Source of the DNA: Leclercia adecarboxylata
GTDB lineage: Bacteria > Pseudomonadota > Gammaproteobacteria > Enterobacterales > Enterobacteriaceae
Assembly (NCBI GenBank): GCA_901472455.1
Contig: LR590464.1
Location: forward strand, 4,898,001 to 4,962,000
DNA length: 64,000 bases
Reading direction: 5' to 3'
Below the pieces are notes generated by a model. The model searched no databases and had not been told where the DNA came from. It saw only the letters and a list, made by a program, of their open reading frames with translations. Numbering within the stretch: position 1 is the stretch's first letter; the number at the start of each line of letters is the position of its first letter. The position numbers were made by a program, and so were the translations under genes. Positions 34,854-42,835 of this stretch are shown piece by piece.

Positions 34854-35840
34854 ATGAAAATAAAGACAAGCTTGATCCTCACCGTTGCCGCCCTGGCGTT
34901 GTCCGGTTCTGCTTTAGCTGAAGTTAAAATCGCCCTGGTGGCGAAATCGTTAGGTAATGGCTTCTTCGAAGCGGCAAACGTGGGTGCCCAGGAGGCAGCC
35001 AAAGAGTTAGGTGATGTTAAAGTGATCTATACCGGCCCAACCACCACCACCGCCGAAGCCCAGATCGAAGTGCTGAACGGGTTGATCGCGCAGGGGGTGG
35101 ATGCGATCGCCATCTCCGCCAACGATCCTGATGCCGTGGTGCCGGTGCTGAAAAAAGCGATGCAGCGCGGGATCAAAGTGGTGTCGTGGGACTCCGGCGT
35201 GGCGAAAGCCGGGCGCCAGATCCACCTTAACCCTTCCAATAACGCGCTGATTGGCGAGACTAACGTCAAGCTGGCGGCCGAAGCGCTGAAAGCGCTGAAC
35301 GTGGAAAAAGGCGATGTGGCGGTATTGAGTGCCACGCCGACCTCCACCAACCAGAACACCTGGATTGCCGAGATGAAAAAGGTGCTGCCACAGTACCCGT
35401 CCGTCAATCTGGTGACCGTGGCCTATGGCGACGATCTGTCGGATAAGAGCTACCGCGAAGCGGTCGGCCTGCTGAAAACCTACCCGGATCTGAAAGTGAT
35501 CGTCTCTCCGTCGTCGGTCGGCATCGTGGCGGCAGCGCAGGCGGTGAAAGATCAGGGCAAGATCGGCAAAGTGTACGTGACCGGCCTCGGCCTGCCATCT
35601 GAAATGGCGGGCGCGGTGAAATCCGGTGCCAGCAAGAGCTTCGCCATCTGGAACCCGATTGACCTCGGTTATGCCGCGACTTACTTAGCGGATGATCTGG
35701 TGAAAGGCACGGCGACCAAAGAAGAAGCCAGCATGGGCAAACTGGGCAAAGTGAAGCTGGATGCCGACGGCAGCGGCGCAATGGCTGAGCCGTTTGTTTA
35801 CGATGCCAGCAACATTGATAAGTTCTCAAAAATCTTCTGA
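34854..35840 (+). CDS. Rhamnose ABC importer, periplasmic binding protein
   Basis: Intact, ~328 aa. ATG 34854 behind AGTGGAGT is chosen over the longer upstream frame because it gives a good signal peptide (MKIKTSLILTVAALALSGSALA, cleaved before EVKIAL). Ribose/autoinducer-2 type binding fold: VGAQEAAKELG, GLIAQGVDAIAISANDPDAV, VVSWDSGVAKAG, VYVTGLGLPSEMAG. It corresponds to the rhizobial rhamnose-binding RhaS, which must not be confused with the activator RhaS. Substrate inferred from the operon. Confidence 0.88.
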   Translation: MKIKTSLILTVAALALSGSALAEVKIALVAKSLGNGFFEAANVGAQEAAKELGDVKVIYTGPTTTTAEAQIEVLNGLIAQGVDAIAISANDPDAVVPVLKKAMQRGIKVVSWDSGVAKAGRQIHLNPSNNALIGETNVKLAAEALKALNVEKGDVAVLSATPTSTNQNTWIAEMKKVLPQYPSVNLVTVAYGDDLSDKSYREAVGLLKTYPDLKVIVSPSSVGIVAAAQAVKDQGKIGKVYVTGLGLPSEMAGAVKSGASKSFAIWNPIDLGYAATYLADDLVKGTATKEEASMGKLGKVKLDADGSGAMAEPFVYDASNIDKFSKIF

Positions 35841-35844
35841 TTCC

Positions 35845-35873
35845 TTTTCCCTCTCCCTGTGGGAGAGGGATAC
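35845..35873 (+). repeat. Short palindromic repeat before the ATPase gene
   Basis: CCCTCTCCCTGTGGGAGAGGG hairpin, one arm pair of the interspersed repeat, in the 48-base gap between binding-protein and ATPase genes. It may limit 3'-5' decay and so keep the binding-protein message more abundant. Confidence 0.7.
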
Positions 35874-35888
35874 AAGTGGAGAACTATC

Positions 35889-37391
35889 ATGACCCCATTA
35901 CTGGCGCTCAATGGCATCACCAAAGTTTTCCCTGGTGTACGCGCGCTTGAGAACGTGCAGCTTGAACTCTGGCCCGGCAAAGTCACCGCTCTGATCGGTG
36001 AAAACGGCGCGGGCAAATCGACGCTGGTCAAAGTGATGACCGGCATCTACCAGCCCGACGAGGGCGAGATCCTCTACAAAGCCATTCCTATACAGCTGCC
36101 GACCCCCGACTCGGCGCATAAGGTGGGCATCACCGCGATTCACCAGGAGACCGTCCTGTTCGATGAGCTGTCGGTCACCGAAAACATTTTTGTCGGTCAG
36201 TATCTGTATAAAGGCATTTTCAAAAAGCTCGACTGGCCGGAAATGCACCGACGGGCGCAGGCGATCCTCACCCGTCTGGAGGTGCAGATTGACCCCCGCG
36301 CGATGCTGAAAACCCTGAGCATCGCCCAGCGCCATATGGTCGCAATTGCCCGGGCGCTGTCGTTTGACGCGCAGGTCGTTATTCTCGACGAACCAACGGC
36401 GGCCCTGTCCCAGCACGAAATCCTTGAGTTCTATCAGATCGTGGAACGTTTAAAGCAGGAAGGGAAAGCGATCCTGTTTATCTCGCATAAATTCGACGAG
36501 ATTTTTGAACTGGCCGATCACTACACCATTCTGCGCGACGGCGTGTTTGTCGGCGCGGGGGCCATCAATGACATCACCGAAGAGCGGATGGTGGCGATGA
36601 TGGTGGGCCGCGCCATTACCCAGACCTTCCCGAAGGTGGAATGCGAAAAAGGCGATATCGTGCTGGAGGTGCAGGATCTCTGCCACCCGACCGAGTTCGC
36701 GAACATCACCTTTACCCTGCGCAAAGGTGAGATCCTCGGCTTCTACGGGCTGGTGGGCGCCGGGCGTACCGAGCTGATGCAGGCGCTCTCCGGCGTCTCG
36801 CGCCCTTCTTCCGGCAGCATTGTGCTGAACGGTAAAGAACAGCATTTCCGCCAGCCAGCGGATGCCATCAAAGCCGGGATCGTCTGCGTGCCTGAAGAGC
36901 GCCAGAAGCAGGGGGCGATTATCGAACTGTCGATTGCGCAGAACATCAGCCTGCCACAGCTCAACAAACTCAACGCCAACGGCGTGCTGAATGACGATCG
37001 CGAGTGGCAACTGGCAGACGAATATGCGAAGCGGCTGCAAGTAAAAGCCTTTAGCTGGAAACAGGCGGTCGAAACTCTCTCTGGCGGCAACCAGCAGAAA
37101 GTGGTGATCGGCAAGTGGCTGGCAACCCACCCGGACGTAATCATCCTCGATGAACCGACCAAAGGGATCGATATCGGCTCCAAAGCGGCGGTGCATCAGT
37201 TTATGTCCGAGCTGGTCGGCCAGGGGCTGGCGGTGATCATGGTCTCCTCCGAACTGCCGGAAGTGATGGGCATGGCTGACAGGATCATCGTTATGCATGA
37301 AGGGTTAATGGTGGCGGAATATCAGGCGGGGGGCGCGACGGCTGAAACCATCGTCAGCGCCGCCAGCGGTGCCAGACAGGAGGCCGCATAA
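35889..37391 (+). CDS. Rhamnose ABC importer, duplicated ATPase
   Basis: Intact, 500 aa from ATG 35889 (MTPLLALNGITKVFPGVRAL). RbsA-type fused nucleotide-binding domains: first half Walker A GENGAGKST, LSIAQRHMVAIARAL signature, VVILDEPTAAL; second half GLVGAGRTE (Lys replaced by Arg, usual for this class), LSGGNQQKVVIGKWL, VIILDEPTKGID. It powers uptake through the two permeases. It ends in the ATG of the first permease gene (TAATG). Confidence 0.92.
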   Translation: MTPLLALNGITKVFPGVRALENVQLELWPGKVTALIGENGAGKSTLVKVMTGIYQPDEGEILYKAIPIQLPTPDSAHKVGITAIHQETVLFDELSVTENIFVGQYLYKGIFKKLDWPEMHRRAQAILTRLEVQIDPRAMLKTLSIAQRHMVAIARALSFDAQVVILDEPTAALSQHEILEFYQIVERLKQEGKAILFISHKFDEIFELADHYTILRDGVFVGAGAINDITEERMVAMMVGRAITQTFPKVECEKGDIVLEVQDLCHPTEFANITFTLRKGEILGFYGLVGAGRTELMQALSGVSRPSSGSIVLNGKEQHFRQPADAIKAGIVCVPEERQKQGAIIELSIAQNISLPQLNKLNANGVLNDDREWQLADEYAKRLQVKAFSWKQAVETLSGGNQQKVVIGKWLATHPDVIILDEPTKGIDIGSKAAVHQFMSELVGQGLAVIMVSSELPEVMGMADRIIVMHEGLMVAEYQAGGATAETIVSAASGARQEAA

Positions 37392-38392
37392 TGGTGCAAC
37401 AGCTGCTTAAACACCGCGAGGCATTACTGGCGGCGGTGATTGTGCTGATGGTTATCGCCATCGGCGCGCGTGCCCCGTCGTTTATCGCGCCGGGCAACCT
37501 GGTGGAGATATTTAACGACACCTCCATTCTGATCATTCTCGCCCTCGGGCAGATGATGGTGCTGCTCACCAAAGGCATTGACCTGTCGATGGCGGCAAAC
37601 CTGGCACTGACCGGGATGATTGTCGCCCTGATTAACTTCCATTACCCCGATGTGCCGGTCTGGGCGCTGCTGATCCTGGCGACCGCGCTGGGCCTGCTGA
37701 TGGGTATCATCAACGGCCTGCTGGTATGGAAAATGGGCATTCCGGCGATTGTGGTGACACTGGGCACCATGAGCATCTACCGCGGGATTATCTTTCTGCT
37801 CTCCGGCGGCGGCTGGGTGAACTCCAACCAGATGGGTGCTGATTTCCTCGGCCTGCCGCGGGCATCGGTGCTGGGCTTGCCGGTGCTGAGCTGGTGCGCC
37901 ATTGCCGCGTTGCTGCTGGTGGGCTATTTCCTGCGCTACAGCCGTACCGGGCGCGCACTGTACACCGCAGGCGGTAACGCCACGGCGGCTTATTACACCG
38001 GGATCAACGCCGGAAAAATGCAGTTCGTCAGCTTCTGCCTCTCCGGGGCCCTGGCCGGGTTCTGCGGCTATCTGTGGATCTCGCGCTTTGCGGTGGCCTA
38101 TGTCGATGTGGCAAACGGCTTTGAGCTGCAGGTGGTAGCGGCCTGCGTCATCGGCGGCATCAGCACCATGGGCGGTACGGGCCGGGTGTTGGGTTGCCTG
38201 TGCGGGGCACTGTTCCTCGGGGTGATCAACAACGCCCTGCCGGTGATTGGCGTGTCGCCGTTCTGGCAGATGGCCATCTCCGGGACGGTGATCGTGATTG
38301 CGGTGCTGCTCAATGAACGTGGCAACAAACGCAAAGGACGGCTGATCCTGCGCGATGCGGCGCTGGCTCGTCAGAAACAGGCGGTGAGATGA
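37391..38392 (+). CDS. Rhamnose ABC importer, permease 1
   Basis: Intact, 333 aa, BPD_transp_2/RbsC family with ~9 hydrophobic segments. ALGQMMVLLTKGIDLSMAANLALTG is the conserved cytoplasmic EAA-like region of this class; YTAGGNATAAYYTGIN and CVIGGISTMGGTGRVLG follow. Corresponds in order to rhizobial RhaP. Its stop overlaps the next gene. Confidence 0.9.
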   Translation: MVQQLLKHREALLAAVIVLMVIAIGARAPSFIAPGNLVEIFNDTSILIILALGQMMVLLTKGIDLSMAANLALTGMIVALINFHYPDVPVWALLILATALGLLMGIINGLLVWKMGIPAIVVTLGTMSIYRGIIFLLSGGGWVNSNQMGADFLGLPRASVLGLPVLSWCAIAALLLVGYFLRYSRTGRALYTAGGNATAAYYTGINAGKMQFVSFCLSGALAGFCGYLWISRFAVAYVDVANGFELQVVAACVIGGISTMGGTGRVLGCLCGALFLGVINNALPVIGVSPFWQMAISGTVIVIAVLLNERGNKRKGRLILRDAALARQKQAVR

Positions 38393-39398
38393 TGAGTAAA
38401 ATAATGACGTCTGAAGAGATTAAACATGCCCCCGCCCCGGCGGGCATCTTCCAGCGCCTGCTGTGCTGGGAAGGTTTTTCTGCTGGCGGTAACGCTGGCC
38501 GTATTCGTCGGCAACGCCCTCGCCTCCCCTTACTTCCTCGATATCTGGAACCTGTCGGATGCGACGTTCAACTTTACCGAAAAAGCGATCATCGTGTTGC
38601 CGATGGCAATGCTGATTATCGCCCGGGAAATTGATCTGTCGGTGGCCTCCACTATCGCCCTCAGTTCCACGGTGATGGGCTTTTGCGCGGCGGCCGGGCT
38701 GGATACGCCGCTGCTGGTCTGCGTGGGCTTAGGCGTTGGGCTGCTGTGCGGGGCTGTTCAACGGCCTGCTGGTGACCCGCTTTAACTTGTCCTCGATTGT
38801 GATCACCATCGGCACCATGAGCCTCTATCGCGGCATCACCTACATTCTGCTGGGCGACCAGGCGCTGAACACCTGGCCGGAGAGCTTCGCCTGGTTTGGT
38901 CAGGGGTATGTCTGGGGCGCGCTGTCGTTTGAGTTCGCGCTCTTTATCGTGCTGGCCATCCTGTTTGCCTTCGTGCTGCACAAGACCAACTTCGGGCGTC
39001 GCACCTACGCCATCGGCAACAACCCGACCGGGGCCTGGTATTCCGGCATCAACGTGAAGCGTCACAACCTGATCCTCTTTGCCCTGGTGGGGCTGATGGC
39101 CGGGCTGGCCTCGGTGCTGCTTACCTCGCGTCTGGGCAGTACCCGCCCGACCATTGCGATGGGCTGGGAGCTGGCGGTGGTGACCATGGCGGTGCTGGGC
39201 GGCGTCAATATTCTCGGCGGTTCCGGCAGCATGGTGGGCGTGATTATCGCCGCCTTCCTGATGGGATTGGTCACCTTTGGCCTGAGCCTGCTCAACGTGC
39301 CGGGCATTGTGATGTCGGTGATCATCGGCGCCATGCTGATTGTGGTGATCTCCCTGCCGATCATCACCCGCCGGATTATGCAGCGAAGACGGATGTAA
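38389..39398 (+). CDS. Rhamnose ABC importer, permease 2
   Basis: MMSKIMTSEEIKHAPAPAGIF, then after removal of a G near 38472 VFLLAVTLAVFVGNALASPYF, MLIIAREIDLSVASTIALSS, and after removal of a second G near 38753 GLFNGLLVTRFNLSSIVITIG, YAIGNNPTGAWYSGINV, VLGGVNILGGSGSMVGV. About 335 aa, paralogue of permease 1 and counterpart of RhaQ. It starts in an ATGA overlap with permease 1 and is followed at once by the tandem array. Confidence 0.88.
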
Positions 39399-40036
39399 TC
39401 CCCTCACCCCTGCCCTCTCCCCAAAGGGGAGAGGGAGAAAAGCCGCACGGTGCAGCGCCCTCGCCCCTTTGGGCAGAGAGAGAAAGGCCGCACGGTGCAG
39501 TGCACTCGCCACTTCGGGCAGAGAGAGAAAGGCCGCACGGTGCAGCGCCCTCGCCCCTTTGGGCAGAGAGAGAAAGGCCGCACGGTGCAGCGCCCCCGCC
39601 CCTTTGGGCTGAGGGAGAAAGGCCGCACGGTGCAGTGCCTTCGCCCCTTTAGGCTGAGGGAGAAAGGCCGCACGGTGCAGTGCCTTCGCCCCTTTAGGCA
39701 GAGGGAGAAAGGCTGCACGGTGCAGCGCCCTCGCCCCCTTTGGGCAGAGGGAGAAAGGCCGCACGGTGCAGTGCCCCGCCCTTTTGGGCAGAGAGAGAAA
39801 GGCCGCACGGTGCAGCGCCCTCGCCCCTTCGGGCAGAGAGAGAAAGGCCGCACGGTGCAGTGCCCCGCCCTTTTGGGCAGAGAGAGAAAGGCCGCACGGT
39901 GCAGCGCCCTCGCCCCTTTGGGCAGAGAGAGAAAGGCCGCACGGTGCAGTGCCCCCGCCCCTTTGGGCAGAGGGAGAAAGGCCGCACGGAACAGTCCCCT
40001 CGCCCCTTTGGGGAGAGGGTTAGGGTGAGGGGCCCA
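39399..40036. repeat. Tandem array of a 45-bp unit inside a palindromic repeat
   Basis: GCCGCACGG recurs 13 times, at 39442, 39487, 39532, 39577, 39622, 39667, 39712 (GCTGCACGG), 39758, 39802, 39847, 39891, 39936 and 39981: spacing 45, with 46/44 where a C or T run varies. Unit layout: GCCGCACGGTGCAG, YGCCCTCGCCCCTTTGGGC, AGAGRGAGAAAG. The array is bounded by CTCACCCCTGCCCTCTCCCC on the left and CCTTTGGGGAGAGGGT on the right, the two halves of the interspersed repeat found elsewhere. Because 45 is divisible by three, 15-residue repeat frames are open on both strands; I regard them as accidental. It fills the 670-base gap between permease 2 and the dehydrogenase. Confidence 0.95.
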
Positions 40037-40068
40037 GATTTGCAAAATCACCATTAAGGAGAATTATC

Positions 40069-41217
40069 ATGAGCTTTATGTTGGCGCTGCCAAAAATCAG
40101 CCTGCACGGCGCAGGCGCAATCGGCGATATGGTTAAGCTGGTGGCAAACAAACAGTGGGGCACGGCGTTGATTGTCACCGACGGTCAGCTGGTAAAAATG
40201 GGCCTGCTCGACAGCCTGTTTACCGCCCTCGACGCGCAGCAGATGTCGTATCACCTGTTCGACGCAGTTTTCCCTAACCCGACCGAAGCACTGGTGCAGC
40301 AGGGTTATGCCGCGTATCAGGATGCGCAGTGTGATTACATTATTGCCTTCGGCGGCGGCAGCCCGATCGATACCGCCAAAGCGATTAAAATTCTCACCGC
40401 CAACCCTGGCCCCTCTACCGCTTACTCCGGCGTCGGCAAAGTGATCAACGCGGGCGTGCCGCTGGTGGCGATCAACACCACCGCAGGCACGGCGGCAGAG
40501 ATGACCAGCAACGCAGTCATTATCGACGCCGAACGGCAGGTCAAAGAGGTGATCATCGACCCGAACATCATCCCGGATATCGCCGTGGATGACGCCAGCG
40601 TGATGCTCGATATTCCGGCTGCCGTGACGGCTGCCACCGGGATGGACGCCCTGACCCACGCCATCGAAGCCTATGTCTCCGTTGGTGCGCACCCGCTGAC
40701 TGACGCCAACGCCCTGGAGTCCATTCGCCTGATCGCCCACTGGCTGCCGGAAGCGGTAGACAACGGGCATAACCTGGAGGCGCGCGAGCAGATGGCCTTC
40801 GGCCAGTATCTGGCGGGTATGGCCTTTAACAGCGCCGGGCTTGGACTGGTGCACGCCCTCGCCCACCAGCCGGGGGCAACGCACAACCTGCCGCACGGCG
40901 TGTGCAATGCCATCCTGCTGCCGATTATCGAAAACTTTAACCGTCCGAACGCCGTGGCGCGGTTTGCCCGCGTGGCGCAGGCGATGGGCGTCGATACCCG
41001 CGGCATGAGTGATGAAGCCGCAAGCATGTCGGCCATTCAGGCGATTCGTGACCTGAGCGCCCGCGTCGGTATTCCCTCTGGTTTCAGCAAGCTTGGCGTC
41101 ACCAAAGCCGACATCGAAGGCTGGCTCGACAAAGCCCTCGCCGACCCGTGCGCCCCCTGCAACCCGCGCAGCGCCAGCCGTGACGAGGTGCGCGAACTCT
41201 ATCTGGAGGCATTATGA
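40069..41217 (+). CDS. Iron-containing alcohol dehydrogenase, lactaldehyde reductase
   Basis: Intact, 382 aa, Fe-ADH (FucO/YiaY) family. NAD-binding [28 protein letters not shown]; iron ligands in [18 protein letters not shown] (Asp/His), [19 protein letters not shown] (two His). Ends [15 protein letters not shown]. Placed after the rha importer and coupled to rhaM by ATGA, so most likely reduces L-lactaldehyde from RhaD to 1,2-propanediol. E. coli uses fucO from the fucose locus for this and has no copy here. RBS AAGGAGAA precedes the start. Confidence 0.88.
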   Translation: MSFMLALPKISLHGAGAIGDMVKLVANKQWGTALIVTDGQLVKMGLLDSLFTALDAQQMSYHLFDAVFPNPTEALVQQGYAAYQDAQCDYIIAFGGGSPIDTAKAIKILTANPGPSTAYSGVGKVINAGVPLVAINTTAGTAAEMTSNAVIIDAERQVKEVIIDPNIIPDIAVDDASVMLDIPAAVTAATGMDALTHAIEAYVSVGAHPLTDANALESIRLIAHWLPEAVDNGHNLEAREQMAFGQYLAGMAFNSAGLGLVHALAHQPGATHNLPHGVCNAILLPIIENFNRPNAVARFARVAQAMGVDTRGMSDEAASMSAIQAIRDLSARVGIPSGFSKLGVTKADIEGWLDKALADPCAPCNPRSASRDEVRELYLEAL

Positions 41218-41528
41218 TCCGCAAAGCCTTTGTGATGCAGGTAAACCCTGACGCACACGAGGAGTATGAACGTCGCCACAACCCGATCTGGCCCGAGCTG
41301 GAAGCGGTGCTGAAAGACCACGGCGCGCACAACTACGCCATTTATCTGGATAAATCCCGCAACCTGCTGTTCGCCACGGTGGAGATCGAATCGGAAGAGC
41401 GCTGGAACGCGGTAGCGAATACCGACGTTTGCCAGCGCTGGTGGAAATATATGGGGGAGGTGATGCCGTCTAACCCGGACAACAGCCCGGTGAGTACCGG
41501 GCTGCAAGAGGTGTTTTACCTGGCCTGA
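41214..41528 (+). CDS. rhaM: L-rhamnose mutarotase
   Basis: Intact, 104 aa: [51 protein letters not shown], ending LQEVFYLA. It interconverts alpha and beta anomers of rhamnose, with the active-site His in the AHNYAI region. It overlaps the dehydrogenase stop (ATGA), and its last 13 bases overlap the end of the convergent permease gene. Confidence 0.97.
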   Translation: MIRKAFVMQVNPDAHEEYERRHNPIWPELEAVLKDHGAHNYAIYLDKSRNLLFATVEIESEERWNAVANTDVCQRWWKYMGEVMPSNPDNSPVSTGLQEVFYLA

Positions 41529-42790
41529 TGTGTTAACGCTGCCGCGCTCGCGGCAGCGATATCCCGCTTATTGCTCAACGTAAAGGCTGACAATACCGTC
41601 ACCGCCAGTACAAAACAGCCCAGCATCAGATAGGTATCCTGGAAGCCGATCCGGTCATACATATTCCCGGCAAACGCGGAGAGGAAAATCGCCGCCAGCT
41701 GTTTGGCAAAGTTGAAGCCAATCAGGTAGATGGTCGCAGACAGGCGAGTATCGAACACGCCAGTAATGTATTTGAACGCCCCCACCAGCAGGAACGGCAC
41801 TTCCAGCGCGTGCAGCATCTTCAGGGCCACCACTTCGACGGCAGTGGTCGCAAATGACGAACCAATGATGCGCGTCGCCATGATCACCCCGGCAATCAGC
41901 AACGTATTTTTTGCGCCAATGCGGTTAATGATCCACGGCGAACAGAACATGATGATGGCGTTGCAGATCTCCCCGGCGGTGGTCGCAAAGCCGAATGCCC
42001 GCGTGCCTTCCTCCGGCGTGGCGAAGAAGGTTTTAAAGAACGTGGCGAACTGCTGATCGAAGACGTCGTACACGCAGGCCACGCCAATCACGTACAAAAT
42101 GAACATCCACATTTTGCGCTGGCGGAACAGGTTAAACACGGTTCTGGCGGTGATCTGCGGCTGGTTTGCACCGAGGGCGTTCATCACCTGGGCGGTCTGG
42201 TTAGGCTTCGGTTTTGCCACCACCAACAGCACCATCAACACCAGTGCCGCCGCGGAACCCATCCAGAACACATAGGAGGGATCAATCCCGAACAGGATGC
42301 CGCCCGTTGAGGCGCACAGCCCCCAGCCGAGACAGCCAAACATTCGCGCCTTGCCATATTCAAAGAAGCTGTTGCGGCTCACGCGCTCAATGTAGGCCTC
42401 AATCGCGCCCGACCCTGCCGAGAAGACGAAGCCGATATAGATCCCACCGCTCAGCGCCCCGAGCCAGATATTGGTCTTCAGCAGCGGAGCAAAGACATAG
42501 AGGAAGAACGGCGCGAACAGAAACAGCAGTACCGCGATGATCCACAGCAGGTGTTTTTTCAGCCCCAGCTTGTCCGACACCACACCCAGCACCGGCTGGA
42601 ACGAGATGGCAAACAGCGAGATGCAGGAGAAGACGATCCCGGTATGGGTTTTATTCAGGCCGATGATGTCCGACAGCCAGATCGGCAGGAACGGAAAGCA
42701 GGTGGCCATGATGAAGAAGTAGAGAAAGAAGAACGATCCGAAGATCCAGAAGTTCGGGTTGTCTTTGTGGGTACAGGTGGTCGTATTCAT
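41516..42790 (-). CDS. rafB: RafB/LacY-type oligosaccharide:H+ symporter
   Basis: Intact, 424 aa, 12 membrane segments, MFS oligosaccharide:H+ symporter family. LacY functional residues can be placed: Glu126 ([12 protein letters not shown]), Arg144 ([17 protein letters not shown]), Glu269 (FATPEEGTR), Arg302 (ATRIIGSSF), Lys319/His322/Glu325 ([13 protein letters not shown]). The pairing with alpha-galactosidase and a RafR-like repressor points to raffinose/melibiose uptake. Second gene of the raf transcript, 45 bases after the alpha-galactosidase. Confidence 0.9.
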   Translation of the reverse strand: MNTTTCTHKDNPNFWIFGSFFFLYFFIMATCFPFLPIWLSDIIGLNKTHTGIVFSCISLFAISFQPVLGVVSDKLGLKKHLLWIIAVLLFLFAPFFLYVFAPLLKTNIWLGALSGGIYIGFVFSAGSGAIEAYIERVSRNSFFEYGKARMFGCLGWGLCASTGGILFGIDPSYVFWMGSAAALVLMVLLVVAKPKPNQTAQVMNALGANQPQITARTVFNLFRQRKMWMFILYVIGVACVYDVFDQQFATFFKTFFATPEEGTRAFGFATTAGEICNAIIMFCSPWIINRIGAKNTLLIAGVIMATRIIGSSFATTAVEVVALKMLHALEVPFLLVGAFKYITGVFDTRLSATIYLIGFNFAKQLAAIFLSAFAGNMYDRIGFQDTYLMLGCFVLAVTVLSAFTLSNKRDIAAASAAALTHQAR

Positions 42791-42835
42791 TATTTTTTAT
42801 CCTCAACACAGGGCCGGTTGCCCGGCCCATTACCC

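Noticed and set aside
36450-37298. 282-codon minus-strand frame inside the ABC ATPase gene.
   Set aside because: Shadow of an intact ATPase gene whose motifs are all in the plus frame.
38661-39764. 367-codon minus-strand frame across permease 2 and the tandem array.
   Set aside because: Half is antisense of the permease and half is translated array; no start signal or family likeness.
39442-40000. Regular repeats at 45-bp spacing could suggest a CRISPR array.
   Set aside because: The whole unit repeats with small variation; there are no unique spacers between constant repeats and no cas genes. It is a tandem array.
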